Below, in pieces: positions 43,205 to 52,447 of a stretch of DNA of 64,000 nt; the first letter of the stretch is position 1, and each line of letters begins with the position of its first letter. The notes below the pieces were generated by a model that did no database searches, was not told the DNA's origin, and worked only from the letters and a program-made list of their open reading frames with translations. The position numbers were made by a program, and so were the translations under genes. This DNA comes from Sandaracinobacteroides hominis (GTDB lineage Bacteria; Pseudomonadota; Alphaproteobacteria; Sphingomonadales; Sphingomonadaceae): contig NZ_JADCUC010000008.1 in assembly GCF_016464365.1 (NCBI RefSeq), forward strand, positions 51,401-115,400, given 5' to 3'.

Positions 43205-44284
43205 GTGAACGACCTGAAACCTTCCCACCGACAATATCAGGGCACAACGGTTCAATCCGCTCAGGATCGGAATGCCAGGCTGGCGGTCATCGTCATCAAC
43301 TGGAACCGCTGGTCGGACACGCTGGAATGTCTGGAATCGCTGCTCCGCTGCGACACGCGGGTGCGCGTGGTGATCGTCGACAACGGCTCCACCGACGGGT
43401 CGATCGACCGGCTGAAGGCCTGGGCTTCCGGCGAGGAACCCTATGAAGCGCCGATGGGGCCGCTCCGGCGCTTTACCAACCCGGCACTGCCGAAGCCGGT
43501 GAACCTGCGCGTGATTGCCGCCGACGAGATTGCCACGGCACGCCCGGGAGACGAGCAGATCGCCGTGCTGGCCGTGGGCGAGAACCGGGGTTTCTCGGGC
43601 GGCAACAACATCGGCATGCGCTTTGCGCTGGGCGACGCGGCAATCGCCTATTGCTGGTGCCTCAACAACGACACCGTGGTCGATCCTGCCGCCCCGGGAG
43701 CTCTCGTCGCGCGCATGAATGCCACCCACAAGGTCGGCATGTGCGGCACGCAGGTCCGTTACTATCATCGCCCGGGCGTGTGGCAGGCGTTGAACGGCCA
43801 GCGCTTCCACCTGCTGACCGGCAGCAGCAAGAGCATTTATCTGAACCAGCCGGTGACGCGGCCGTTCGATCCGCGCAAGGTGGCGCGCGAGACCGATTTC
43901 GTTCTGGGTGCGTCGCTGGCTGTCAGCCGCGCCTTTCTGGAGACCGTCGGATTCATGGAGGAAAGCTATTTCCTCTATTTCGAGGAGATGGACTGGTCGG
44001 TCCGCAACAGGGGGCGCTTTGCGATCGCATTTGCCCATGGTGCCATCGTCTATCACAAGGAAGGTGGCTCGATCGGCTCGTCGGCCAAGAAGGGCCAGCG
44101 CTCCGAAGCGTCGGAATATTATCTGATGCGCAGCCGGCACAAATTCTATCGGCGAAATTTTCCGCTGTTGTGGCCGTTGCAGTTTCCGCTGTCGATGGCC
44201 CTCATCGTACGCCGCCTCTTCCGGCGGCAGCCACAAAAGGCCGCTGTGATGACCCGGGCGATGCTCGGGATGTCGCGAGAGTAA
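43205..44284 (+). CDS. Glycosyltransferase family 2 (second), rhamnosyltransferase-like
   Basis: A 359-residue GT2 enzyme. It shows LAVIVINWNRWSDTLECLES and VVIVDNGSTDGS at the N-terminus, ENRGFSGGNNIGMRFAL, and LNNDTVVDP in place of a strict DxD. FLYFEEMDWSVRNR near residue 260 is the WbbL-type acceptor/base motif. The group includes many rhamnosyltransferases, which fits the dTDP-rhamnose genes just downstream. It uses a GTG start 2 bp after the previous stop. Confidence 0.87.
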   Translation: MNDLKPSHRQYQGTTVQSAQDRNARLAVIVINWNRWSDTLECLESLLRCDTRVRVVIVDNGSTDGSIDRLKAWASGEEPYEAPMGPLRRFTNPALPKPVNLRVIAADEIATARPGDEQIAVLAVGENRGFSGGNNIGMRFALGDAAIAYCWCLNNDTVVDPAAPGALVARMNATHKVGMCGTQVRYYHRPGVWQALNGQRFHLLTGSSKSIYLNQPVTRPFDPRKVARETDFVLGASLAVSRAFLETVGFMEESYFLYFEEMDWSVRNRGRFAIAFAHGAIVYHKEGGSIGSSAKKGQRSEASEYYLMRSRHKFYRRNFPLLWPLQFPLSMALIVRRLFRRQPQKAAVMTRAMLGMSRE

Positions 44285-44349
44285 GCAACCGGAAAGCTGA
44301 CCGGGCATAATCGAGACAGGCAGAACAACCAGGCAGGGACACCCATCAC

Positions 44350-45408
44350 ATGAACACCAACAGCAACAACATGGCGTTCGGCGCATCCGGCGGAGCCGGG
44401 AAACTGCGCGCATTGCTCCTTGTGGCGACCGCCGCCCTCGCGCTTGCCGGCTGCGACAAGCTGGGCATCGGCGGGAAGAGCGACGCTCCCAAGGGTCAGG
44501 TTGTGGCCACGCTGGACGGCCAGGAAATCACTGTCCTGGAAGTGAATGCCGAACTGGCAGGCACCCCGATCCCGCCCAACATGGTGCGGCGCGATGCCGA
44601 AAAGCTGGCGCTGGAGAACATCATCACCCGCCGGATGCTGGCGAAGCAGGCCGAAGAGCGGGAGCTGAACAAGAAGCCGGAATTCCTGTTGCAGGAACGC
44701 CGGGCTGTCGAGCAGCTGAAGGTCCAGTCGCTGGCGCGCGACATTGCGGCGAAGGTGGTTCCGCCGACGCGCGACGAAGCCGAGAAGTTCATCGCCGAGA
44801 ACCCCTCGATGTTCAACGAGCGCAAATTCTTCATTCTCGACCAGATCCAGTTCCTGCGGCCCGACAATATCGAGAAGCTGGGCTTTGAAAGTGCCAAGAC
44901 GATGGAGGCGGTCGAGCAGATCCTGACCGCCAACAAGATCCAGTTCCGCCGCCAGCCGGCCTCGCTGGATGCGCTCTCTGCAAACCCGGCGTTCGTTCGC
45001 GAGGTGAGCAAGGTGCTTGCGGCCAATCCGCAGGAACTGTTCATGTTTGCCAGCCGTCCGCAGGGTGCGCCGGCGCCTGTGGTGCTGGTGAACCAGGTGA
45101 AGGACACCCGTATCCAGCCGTTCACCGGCGACAAGGCGCGCGAGTTCGCCACCAATTATCTGCGCAACGAGCGCATCCAGAATGCGCTGCGCAAGGAAGT
45201 CGAAGCACAGCAGAAGTCGCAGAAGGAACGGGTGGTGTTCCAGCCCGGCTGGGAGCCGGCGGCCAAGAAGGCAGCTGATCCCAAGGCATTGGCGGGCACC
45301 AATCCGTCTGGGCCGGCGGCGCCCGAAGCCCTCAAACTGCCGTCGCACGAAGGCGCGGCGCCTGCCGCTGCGCAAGAGCCGGCACCGGCACCGGCACCGG
45401 CAGGCTGA
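44350..45408 (+). CDS. EpsD-family peptidyl-prolyl isomerase lipoprotein
   Basis: A 352-residue exported protein. The signal peptide ends in the lipobox LALAGC (Cys35), so it should be lipidated. The body is SurA_N/parvulin-like: NAELAGTPIPPNMVRRDAEK, ENIITRRMLAKQAEERELN, then a reduced isomerase region. This pattern is that of EpsD-family proteins of exopolysaccharide/exosortase loci. The C-terminus is a Pro/Ala-rich tail (QEPAPAPAPAG). It probably helps fold an outer-membrane component of the export machine. The inverted repeat AGGCGGAAG/CTTCCGCCT at 45435-45471 follows before rfbA. Confidence 0.83.
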   Translation: MNTNSNNMAFGASGGAGKLRALLLVATAALALAGCDKLGIGGKSDAPKGQVVATLDGQEITVLEVNAELAGTPIPPNMVRRDAEKLALENIITRRMLAKQAEERELNKKPEFLLQERRAVEQLKVQSLARDIAAKVVPPTRDEAEKFIAENPSMFNERKFFILDQIQFLRPDNIEKLGFESAKTMEAVEQILTANKIQFRRQPASLDALSANPAFVREVSKVLAANPQELFMFASRPQGAPAPVVLVNQVKDTRIQPFTGDKAREFATNYLRNERIQNALRKEVEAQQKSQKERVVFQPGWEPAAKKAADPKALAGTNPSGPAAPEALKLPSHEGAAPAAAQEPAPAPAPAG

Positions 45409-45540
45409 AGCGGCGAGGCAGGAGAACAGGACTGAGGCGGAAGGACGCGGCTGCTGTCGTGACTTCCGCCTTGACCTTGCCGAACCTATTGGATGGCATG
45501 GGCCGGCACGACCGGGCAAGATGCCGGAAGGATTGAATGC

Positions 45541-46416
45541 ATGCGGAAGGGAATAATCCTCGCCGGCGGGTCGGGGACACGGCTTTACCCGCTTACGCGG
45601 CCAGTCTCGAAGCAGTTGATGCCCGTCTATGACAAGCCGATGATCTATTACCCGCTGAGCGTGCTGATGCTGGCGGGGATTCGCGAAGTTCTGATCATCA
45701 CCACGCCGGCCGACCAGGCCGCCTTCAGGGGGCTGCTGGGGGATGGATCGCAGTGGGGCCTTGCCATCCAATATGCAGTCCAGCCGGAGCCCAAGGGGCT
45801 GGCGCAAGCCTATCATATCGGGGCGGACTTCGTCGGCTATGGCCCGTCTGCCCTGATTCTCGGCGACAACATCTTCTATGGCCATGGGCTGCCCGAGCTG
45901 CTGCAGCGCGCTGACGGGCGGACGGATGGATCGACGGTGTTCGGATATTGGGTGAAGGATCCCCAGGCCTATGGCGTCGTCAGCTTCGATGCCCAGGGCC
46001 GGGCGGAGACGATCGAGGAGAAGCCCGCCAAGCCGCGGAGCAATTTTGCCGTTACCGGGCTCTATTTCTACGATGGCAATGCCGTGGAGCTGGCGAAGCA
46101 GGTTAAGCCCTCGGCGCGCGGCGAGCTGGAGATCACCGATCTCAACCGCCTCTATCTGGAGGCCGGCAAGCTGAACGTCGAGCTGATGGGGCGCGGCTTC
46201 GCCTGGCTGGATACCGGGACGCATGCCAGCCTGCTCGATGCCGCGCTCTACGTCCGCATCATCGAGGAACGGCAGGGATTGAAGGTCTGCTGCCCGGAGG
46301 AGATCGCCTGGAGGCAGGGCTTTATCGACGATGCCGGCCTGGCCGCCGTCGCCGAGCCGCTGCGGAAGTCGGGCTATGGCGAATATCTGCTGAGCCAGCT
46401 GGAACGCGGCAAGTGA
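45541..46416 (+). CDS. rfbA: Glucose-1-phosphate thymidylyltransferase
   Basis: A 291-residue nucleotidyltransferase. [19 protein letters not shown] is the catalytic N-terminal loop; [43 protein letters not shown] and [13 protein letters not shown] are RmlA blocks. It makes dTDP-glucose from dTTP and glucose-1-phosphate, the first step to dTDP-L-rhamnose. The start at 45541 is set by the conserved N-terminus. The stop overlaps the rfbC start by 4 bp (GTGA). Confidence 0.97.
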   Translation: MRKGIILAGGSGTRLYPLTRPVSKQLMPVYDKPMIYYPLSVLMLAGIREVLIITTPADQAAFRGLLGDGSQWGLAIQYAVQPEPKGLAQAYHIGADFVGYGPSALILGDNIFYGHGLPELLQRADGRTDGSTVFGYWVKDPQAYGVVSFDAQGRAETIEEKPAKPRSNFAVTGLYFYDGNAVELAKQVKPSARGELEITDLNRLYLEAGKLNVELMGRGFAWLDTGTHASLLDAALYVRIIEERQGLKVCCPEEIAWRQGFIDDAGLAAVAEPLRKSGYGEYLLSQLERGK

Positions 46417-46961
46417 AGGTTGAGCCGCTCGCCATTCCGGAAGTGAAGCTGCTGACGCCGCGCGCCTTTGGCGACGAGCGCGGCTTTTTCCTGGAAAGCT
46501 TCAATGCCCGGGTTTTCGCCGATGCCGGGCTGCCGACCGAATGGACGCAGGACAACCACAGCCGTTCGGTGCGCGGGGTGTTGCGCGGGCTGCACTATCA
46601 GCTTGTCGAGCCGCAGGGGAAGCTGGTGCGGGTCACGCGGGGCGCCGTGTTCGATGTCGCGGTTGATATCCGGCGCGCGTCTCCGACCTTTGGGCAATGG
46701 GTGGGGGCCGAGCTTTCCGACCGTAACTTTGCCATGCTTTATGTGCCGCCCGGTTTCGCCCACGGTTTTGTCGTGCTGAGCGAGGTTGCGGATTTCTGCT
46801 ACAAGTGCACGACGATGTGGAACCAGCCGTCGGACCGCTCGCTGCGCTGGAACGATCCGCAGATCGGTATCGCGTGGCCGCTGGACGGCATCGGCGAGCC
46901 GCAGCTTGCGGCGAAGGACGCCGGTGCGCCGTTCCTGGCTGAGGCGGAGACGTTCGAATGA
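46413..46961 (+). CDS. rfbC: dTDP-4-dehydrorhamnose 3,5-epimerase
   Basis: A 182-residue cupin-fold epimerase. It has [34 protein letters not shown] with the catalytic histidine, [23 protein letters not shown] and [11 protein letters not shown], all RmlC signatures. It inverts C3 and C5 of dTDP-4-keto-6-deoxyglucose. It overlaps both neighbours by 4 bp and is translated from GTG. Confidence 0.97.
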   Translation: MKVEPLAIPEVKLLTPRAFGDERGFFLESFNARVFADAGLPTEWTQDNHSRSVRGVLRGLHYQLVEPQGKLVRVTRGAVFDVAVDIRRASPTFGQWVGAELSDRNFAMLYVPPGFAHGFVVLSEVADFCYKCTTMWNQPSDRSLRWNDPQIGIAWPLDGIGEPQLAAKDAGAPFLAEAETFE

Positions 46962-47830
46962 AGGTGCTGATCGCGGGCTCTGCCGGACAGTTGGGGCGGG
47001 CGCTGCAGGCTACCGCCCCCGCGGGCACCGAGATCCTTGCGCCACCGGAGGCGGATTTCGATATCCTCGATGCAGCCAAGGTTTCGGCACTGGTGCAACG
47101 CACGCGGCCCGATCTCGTCATCAACGCCGCTGCCTATACCGCCGTCGACAAGGCCGAGAGCGACCGCGACACGGCCGAGGCGGTGAACGGAACGGCGGCC
47201 GGCGGACTTGCGGCGGCGGCTGCAGCCATCGGCGCGCGCACAGTCTATGTTTCGACCGATTTCGTCTTCGATGGTCTTTCGCCCACGGCCTATCTGCCGG
47301 ACAGCACGCCCGCTCCGATCGGCGTCTATGGCGAAACCAAGCTGTCGGGTGAGCGGCAGGTGGCGGCTGTACATCCCTCGCCGCTGATCCTGCGCACGGC
47401 CTGGGTCTATGCGGCGGAGGGCAATAATTTCGTCCGCACCATGCTGCGCCTGATGGGCGAGCGCGACGAGCTGCGGGTCGTCTCTGATCAGATCGGCACG
47501 CCGACCCATGCCGCCAGCCTGGCGCGGGCGATCTGGGCGCTGGATGCTGCCGGTGCCCACGGCATCCATCACTGGACCGACGCCGGCGTTGCCAGCTGGT
47601 ATGATTTTGCCGTTGCAATTCGCGACGAAGCGACGGCCGCCGGCCTGCTCGATCGCGCGGTTGCAGTTGTGCCGATCAAGACCAGCGACTATCCAACCCC
47701 GGCGAAGCGCCCGGCCATGAGCCTGCTCGACAAGAGCAGCAGCTGGGCAATCACCGGCCCCGCCGCCCACTGGCGGGCCGAATTGAAGGCAGCGCTTGCC
47801 GAGATGGTGGAATTGCGGAAGGACAGCTGA
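46958..47830 (+). CDS. rfbD: dTDP-4-dehydrorhamnose reductase
   Basis: A 290-residue SDR enzyme. The NADPH motif is LIAGSAGQLGRAL, VINAAAYTAVDKAE is the family signature, YVSTDFVFDG holds the catalytic serine/threonine strand, and YGETKLSGE is the YxxxK site. It makes dTDP-L-rhamnose, the last step. It overlaps rfbC upstream by ATGA and rfbB downstream by 1 bp (TGATG). Confidence 0.97.
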   Translation: MKVLIAGSAGQLGRALQATAPAGTEILAPPEADFDILDAAKVSALVQRTRPDLVINAAAYTAVDKAESDRDTAEAVNGTAAGGLAAAAAAIGARTVYVSTDFVFDGLSPTAYLPDSTPAPIGVYGETKLSGERQVAAVHPSPLILRTAWVYAAEGNNFVRTMLRLMGERDELRVVSDQIGTPTHAASLARAIWALDAAGAHGIHHWTDAGVASWYDFAVAIRDEATAAGLLDRAVAVVPIKTSDYPTPAKRPAMSLLDKSSSWAITGPAAHWRAELKAALAEMVELRKDS

Positions 47831-48927
47831 TGGCTTCATTGCTGGTTACGGGGGGCGCGGGCTTCATTGGCTCCAACTTCGTCGCCCACTGGACGGCGAC
47901 GCACCCGGAGGATCGGGTGACGGTGCTGGACCTGCTGACCTATGCCGGCAATCGTGCCAACCTGGATGGCATGCGGGCAGAGCTGGTGGTGGGCGATATC
48001 CGTGACGAGGCGCTGGTTGCCGAGCTGGTGGACAGCCGCGATGTCGATACCCTTGTCCACTTCGCAGCCGAGAGCCATGTCGACCGCTCGATCGTGGGCC
48101 CGGATGCCTTTATCGAGACGAACGTGCTGGGCACCCATGCGCTGCTGAAAGTGGCGCGCAAGAAGTGGGCCGGCACCGGAAGGCCGCACAGGTTCCACCA
48201 TGTCTCGACCGACGAAGTCTATGGAACGCTGGGCCCGAACGACCCGGCTTTCTCGGAAGAGACGCCCTATGCGCCGAACTCGCCCTATTCGGCGTCGAAG
48301 GCCGCATCGGACCATCTCGTTCGGGCCTATCATCACACCTATGGGCTGCATACGACGACGTCGAACTGCTCCAACAACTATGGGCCGTTCCATTTCCCGG
48401 AAAAGCTTATCCCGCTGTTCATCATCAATGCCCTGCACGGCCGAAACCTGCCGATCTATGGCGATGGCATGCAGGTGCGGGACTGGCTGCATGTGGAGGA
48501 TCATTGCCGGGGTATCGCCGCCGTGCTGAAACATGGACGGGTGGGTGAAACCTATAATATCGGCGGCGGGGCGGAGCTTCCGAACATCCGCGTGATCGAT
48601 ACGCTGTGCGCCGCAGTGGACTCCGCCTTTGCCGCCAATCCGGCTCTCGCGCAGCGCTTTCCCGATGCGCCCGCTGCCAAGGGCCTGCCTACGTCCACGC
48701 TGAAGACCTTTGTTGCGGATCGTCCGGGCCACGACAGGCGTTACGCCATCGATTGCCGCAAGGCGATGACCGAGCTGGGCTATAGCCCGAAGCACAGCTT
48801 CGAGAGCGGATTTGCGCAGACCCTGGGCTGGTATCTGGATCATGAGAGCTGGTGGCGCGGCATCCTGGACGGCAGCTATCTCGAATGGGTTGAGACGAAC
48901 TACGGTAACCGCCAGACGGCGGCCTGA
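47830..48927 (+). CDS. rfbB: dTDP-glucose 4,6-dehydratase
   Basis: A 365-residue extended SDR enzyme. LLVTGGAGFIGSNFV binds NAD, FAAESHVDRSI and VSTDEVYGTLG are RmlB markers, and YSASKAASDHLVRAY carries the catalytic YxxxK. RDWLHVEDHCRGI and NIGGGAELPN follow. It makes dTDP-4-keto-6-deoxyglucose, the second step of the pathway. The order rfbA-C-D-B in one operon supplies rhamnose to the transferases upstream. Confidence 0.97.
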   Translation: MASLLVTGGAGFIGSNFVAHWTATHPEDRVTVLDLLTYAGNRANLDGMRAELVVGDIRDEALVAELVDSRDVDTLVHFAAESHVDRSIVGPDAFIETNVLGTHALLKVARKKWAGTGRPHRFHHVSTDEVYGTLGPNDPAFSEETPYAPNSPYSASKAASDHLVRAYHHTYGLHTTTSNCSNNYGPFHFPEKLIPLFIINALHGRNLPIYGDGMQVRDWLHVEDHCRGIAAVLKHGRVGETYNIGGGAELPNIRVIDTLCAAVDSAFAANPALAQRFPDAPAAKGLPTSTLKTFVADRPGHDRRYAIDCRKAMTELGYSPKHSFESGFAQTLGWYLDHESWWRGILDGSYLEWVETNYGNRQTAA

Positions 48928-48940
48928 CCGGAGTGCTAAA

Positions 48941-49960
48941 ATGAAGCTCGATCCGCGCCTGGAGCGGCTGATCGGATGGGTGCGGGTTCACCAGACCTGG
49001 CTGACCATGCTGCTGATGGCGGTGGTGCTGGGGTTTGCGAGCCTCGCGCTGCTGGAGATCCTGCGGGATATCAGGGTAGAGGATGTCCTTGCCGCTTTTG
49101 GCAGGATCACGCCGCATCAGATCCTTCTCTCGATCGGGCTGACCGCGCTCTCCTTTTTCGTGCTCAGCTTCTATGACGTGTTGGGCCTCCATGCGATCGG
49201 CAAGCCGCAGCGCTATTGGCGTGCGGCGCTGGGCAGTTTTACCGCCTATAATCTCAGCCACAATCTGGGCTTCGCGCCGATTACCGGAGCTGCCGCGCGT
49301 TGGCGCGCCTATCGCGGCACCAACCTGGACGCTGCCGACATTGCCCGCCTTGTGGTCATTGCCGGCGTGACCTTCTGGCTGGGCATCTTCCTGATGCTGG
49401 GCGCGTTCTTGATCGCCTTTCCCGGGGCACTGCGGGTGCATGACAACAGCCTGCCCTATTATTCGCAGGCAGCGATCGGTGCCGTGGTGCTGGCAGGCAT
49501 CGGCGGCTATCTGGTGGCGTGTGCGCGGCAGACCGGCCCGATCAACATATTGGGCTGGACGCTGCCGGTGCCGACGCTGAAGCAGGCGCTGATCCAGTTT
49601 TCGCTGGCTGCCACCGACATCGCGATTGCCAGCGCCGCCCTGCTGGTGCTGCTGCCGTCGGAGACCTGGTTCCATTATCCGGATTTCCTGGTGGCTTATG
49701 TGGTGGCGGTGGTGGTCGCCCTCCTCACCCATGCGCCGGGCGGCATCGGCGTGTTTGAGGCGGTGATTCTGGTGACACTGCCGGAAGTGGACAAGCCATC
49801 GCTGGTGTCGGCGCTGATCCTCTATCGGATGATCTATTATTGGGGGCCGCTGCTGCTGGCGCTGATGCTGCTGGGGCTGAACGAGTTGCGCCTGTTGCGG
49901 AATCCGCCCGTTCAGGAAGGCGACAGGGACGAGCGTATAGTCAGCAGCGATATCCTCTGA
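48941..49960 (+). CDS. YbhN/UPF0104-type integral membrane protein
   Basis: A 339-residue protein with about eight membrane helices. It contains TALSFFVLSFYDVLGLHAIG, SFTAYNLSHNLGFAPITGAA and LLTHAPGGIGVFEAVIL, which match the lysylphosphatidylglycerol-synthase membrane domain (UPF0104). Family members act as lipid flippases or transferase membrane parts. It begins 13 bp after rfbB and is probably the last gene of the rhamnose operon. A role in lipid or carrier translocation is possible, but not shown. Confidence 0.84.
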   Translation: MKLDPRLERLIGWVRVHQTWLTMLLMAVVLGFASLALLEILRDIRVEDVLAAFGRITPHQILLSIGLTALSFFVLSFYDVLGLHAIGKPQRYWRAALGSFTAYNLSHNLGFAPITGAAARWRAYRGTNLDAADIARLVVIAGVTFWLGIFLMLGAFLIAFPGALRVHDNSLPYYSQAAIGAVVLAGIGGYLVACARQTGPINILGWTLPVPTLKQALIQFSLAATDIAIASAALLVLLPSETWFHYPDFLVAYVVAVVVALLTHAPGGIGVFEAVILVTLPEVDKPSLVSALILYRMIYYWGPLLLALMLLGLNELRLLRNPPVQEGDRDERIVSSDIL

Positions 49961-49976
49961 CCCCCTTTCGGCGCCA

Positions 49977-50425
49977 CGAGCCAAGGCTCTGGCGCCGAAG
50001 TTTTGGCCGAAGGCGGCCGAAGCTGGCGCGGAGCGCTAGCCTTCGGACTCGCCGAAGGCCCGGCCGGCAGGGCGTGGGCGAACGCCCACTAACCCGTCCG
50101 ACGAGCGGGCGTTCAGCCGAAGGCTGACCTTCGGAGCGCCCGCTTCCTTCTTTTCTGTTGCGTGGCGTATCCGCTTCCGGACTCGTCGGCTTAGCCGACG
50201 GCCGGATGCGGGTGGGGGCGTTGGTGGGGGGAGCGGCCGGCGGCAAAGCCGCCGAGTCCGCTTGGGGTTCAAGTCAGGAAGGAAGAACGCAGGCAAAGCC
50301 TGCGCCGTCGGACTGGCCGCGGCTGGAGAGCCGCGACTCAGCCGGCCGTGCGGGGCCGCGAGTCCGCGGGCCTTCAAAAAATCGCTTCGCAATTTTTCTC
50401 CAGGCCGCGGCCGCTCGATGATTGC
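49977..50425. repeat. Palindrome-rich intergenic cluster
   Basis: About 450 bp between the YbhN-like gene and dps hold no convincing gene. They are packed with short GC-rich inverted repeats: gcgggcgttcagccg pairing across to gagcgcccgc, cgtcggcttagccgacg, ggcggcaaagccgcc, gcaggcaaagcctgc, cgcggctggagagccgcg and aaaaattgcgaagcgattttt (minus strand). They resemble REP-like elements. Each could stabilise RNA or bind proteins. Convergent genes flank the cluster, so it may end both transcripts. Confidence 0.75.
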
Positions 50426-50956
50426 TTACGCAATCATCGCCCGCAGCATCCACGCCGTTTTCTCATGCACCTGCATCCGCTGCGTCAGCAAATCCGCAGT
50501 CGGCTCATCCGAAGCATCATCCGCCAGCGCAAACACCGAACGCGCCGTCCGCACCACCGTCGCCTGATCGGCCGCCAGCTCGGCCACCATCTGGTCGGCC
50601 GAAGGCGTGCCGACCGCTTCCTTCACGACCGCCAGACGTGCGAAATCCGAGTAGCTGCCCGGCGCATAGGCCCCCAGCGCGCGGATGCGCTCGGCGATTT
50701 CGTCCACTGCCAGGCCCAGCTCGGTATATTGCGTCATGAACATCGCGTGCAGCGTGTTGAACTGGGGGCCGGTGACGTTCCAGTGATAATTATGGGTCTT
50801 CAGATAGAGCGTGTAGGTGTCGGCCAGCAGCCGCGACAGCCCTTCGGTGATGGCGGCGAGCTTGGCCGCCGGGATACCGATGTCCAGCGCCTGCGCCGAA
50901 GGGACGGCCTTCTTCACCTTCTTCTCCGGCGTCTTCTTCACACTCTTCGTTGCCAT
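50426..50956 (-). CDS. dps: Dps family ferritin-like DNA-protecting protein
   Basis: A 176-residue mini-ferritin. The lysine-rich N-terminus (MATKSVKKTPEKKVKKA) can bind DNA. The ferroxidase motif is LKTHNYHWNVTGPQF, with further ligands in DEIAERIRALG. It oxidises and stores iron as a 12-mer and shields DNA in stress. The palindrome cluster lies directly beyond its stop. The DUF3011 gene is upstream on the same strand, 62 bp away. Confidence 0.94.
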   Translation of the reverse strand: MATKSVKKTPEKKVKKAVPSAQALDIGIPAAKLAAITEGLSRLLADTYTLYLKTHNYHWNVTGPQFNTLHAMFMTQYTELGLAVDEIAERIRALGAYAPGSYSDFARLAVVKEAVGTPSADQMVAELAADQATVVRTARSVFALADDASDEPTADLLTQRMQVHEKTAWMLRAMIA

Positions 50957-51018
50957 CTTGCTTGCCCTTTCCTGTTATGCCGTCCGCTATAGGGGCGCAT
51001 GCCGATCGACGCCAAGCC

Positions 51019-52260
51019 TCACCTGACGTCGAATGCCGTCACCTTGCTGCCGGTTGCGCGGCAATCCATCGTCACCTGCCTCGTCTGCTGCGGATAGGTG
51101 GCAGTGATCCGCGCCAGGATCATCCAGCCGTCGCCCGAGCGACTGGCAGTATCCAGCGTATCCAGCCGCACCCTGGTGCCGCCGGTGGCGCCGATCTGAC
51201 GGGCGGCCTCCTTCATGCAAGCCTCTCCCGAAACGCGCGCGTCGGAGGGGAATTTGCCGAGATCTGCATCCAGCTGCGCGACATTTGACGAGTTCGAGGA
51301 GCTGTTGCTGCTCTTGCCGGCAGCTGCCAGCAGCGCCACCAGCCCGGCCGCAAGCGCCACGCCACCGATCACCGCGCCGGTGTTGGAGCCACCGCTGCTG
51401 CCGCCTGAGGTGTCGCCGGTGACATTGCCATAGCCATAGCCGAAGCGGGCCTGGCAGCCGTTATCGACCCAGATGCTGTTGCGGTCATAGCCCCAGCTGC
51501 GGCCGCGGGTGCAGCTGGAGGACGAGAATTGCCGCAGCATTTCGACCCGGTTATTGGTGTTCACCGAGCAGCGCCGATAGCGGTTATCGTCTGACCGGCA
51601 TTCCGTCTGCCCGGCGAAGCCCTGGTTGTTGCCACCGCCCCAGCCGCCCCCGGAGCCGCCATCATAATTGCCATAGCCGTAGCCGAAACGGGCCTGACAG
51701 CCCTGGCGGACGATGATGGAGTAGCGATCGTAGCGCCAGGTCGATCCCTGGCGGCAACTCGCACTGCTGTATTGCTGCAGGAGCTGCACGCGCCCGCCGG
51801 TGTTCGCGGAGCAGCGCTCCTCGCGGTTGTCGCGGCTGCGGCAGGTGACCTCGCCGGCGAAGCCCTGGCCGTTGCCGCCGCCCCAGCCACCGCCGGAACC
51901 GCCGCCCGAGCCGCCACCCCAGCCACCGCCGGAACCGCCGCCCTGATAGACCATCGCCTCAAAGGTGCCGCCGCAGCCGTCGGAAACGCGAATCTGGTTT
52001 CCGACGCGCCGCCAGGTATCGCCCTCGCGACAGCGGCCGCTGCGGTCGGGACCGATGAAGGTGACCGACTGGGTGTTGCGCGGCAGGTCGCAGCTGCGTG
52101 TCTGGTTGCCGCTGGAGTAGCAGTTCACACGGAAAGGTTCGGCGCCATATTGTGCGGCGGCGGGCGCCATGGCCAGCAAAGGAACCGGCAAAGGTGCCAG
52201 CTGTGCCGCCACCAGCGACAGGGCCGCGCCCCAACTCATCGACTTGTCCGGAAAAGCCAT
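51019..52260 (-). CDS. DUF3011 protein with Gly/Ser-rich linkers, secreted
   Basis: About 413 residues. A signal peptide (LAPLPVPLLAMAPAAAQ) comes first. Three cysteine-bearing DUF3011-like modules follow, each ending in CRxGxxWxxxxxxIxVxxGC; the second and third are close copies (CRQGSTWRYDRYSIIVRQGC, CTRGRSWGYDRNSIWVDNGC), separated by (GGGSGGGWGGG)n linkers. A hydrophobic helix (AVIGGVALAAGLVALLAAA) and a C-terminal domain of 90 residues complete it. DUF3011 has no known function. Start candidates are ATG at 52260 (after GGGGA), 52269 and 52275. Confidence 0.78.
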   Translation of the reverse strand: MAFPDKSMSWGAALSLVAAQLAPLPVPLLAMAPAAAQYGAEPFRVNCYSSGNQTRSCDLPRNTQSVTFIGPDRSGRCREGDTWRRVGNQIRVSDGCGGTFEAMVYQGGGSGGGWGGGSGGGSGGGWGGGNGQGFAGEVTCRSRDNREERCSANTGGRVQLLQQYSSASCRQGSTWRYDRYSIIVRQGCQARFGYGYGNYDGGSGGGWGGGNNQGFAGQTECRSDDNRYRRCSVNTNNRVEMLRQFSSSSCTRGRSWGYDRNSIWVDNGCQARFGYGYGNVTGDTSGGSSGGSNTGAVIGGVALAAGLVALLAAAGKSSNSSSNSSNVAQLDADLGKFPSDARVSGEACMKEAARQIGATGGTRVRLDTLDTASRSGDGWMILARITATYPQQTRQVTMDCRATGSKVTAFDVR

Positions 52261-52447
52261 GCATTTCATCCCCATATATGCCGATGGCCAGAATAGGCCA
52301 GGGACTGATCCTGTCCAACCCGAATCTGTGCTCCCGGTTCCAGTTGAGGCGAACGCCGCTGAGCCAGTTGAGGCTTGCGCGCAGGGCGGCTAACGGGAGC
52401 GCTGATACGTGTCTGAACGCCGGCCCGGCGTTCGAGGAGATTCTGGT

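Noticed and set aside
45435..45471. Inverted repeat AGGCGGAAG/CTTCCGCCT before rfbA as a terminator
   Set aside because: The loop is 19 bases and no T-run follows, so I left it out as a terminator call.
44146..46224. 692-codon frame on the minus strand
   Set aside because: It is antisense to the EpsD-type gene and rfbA.
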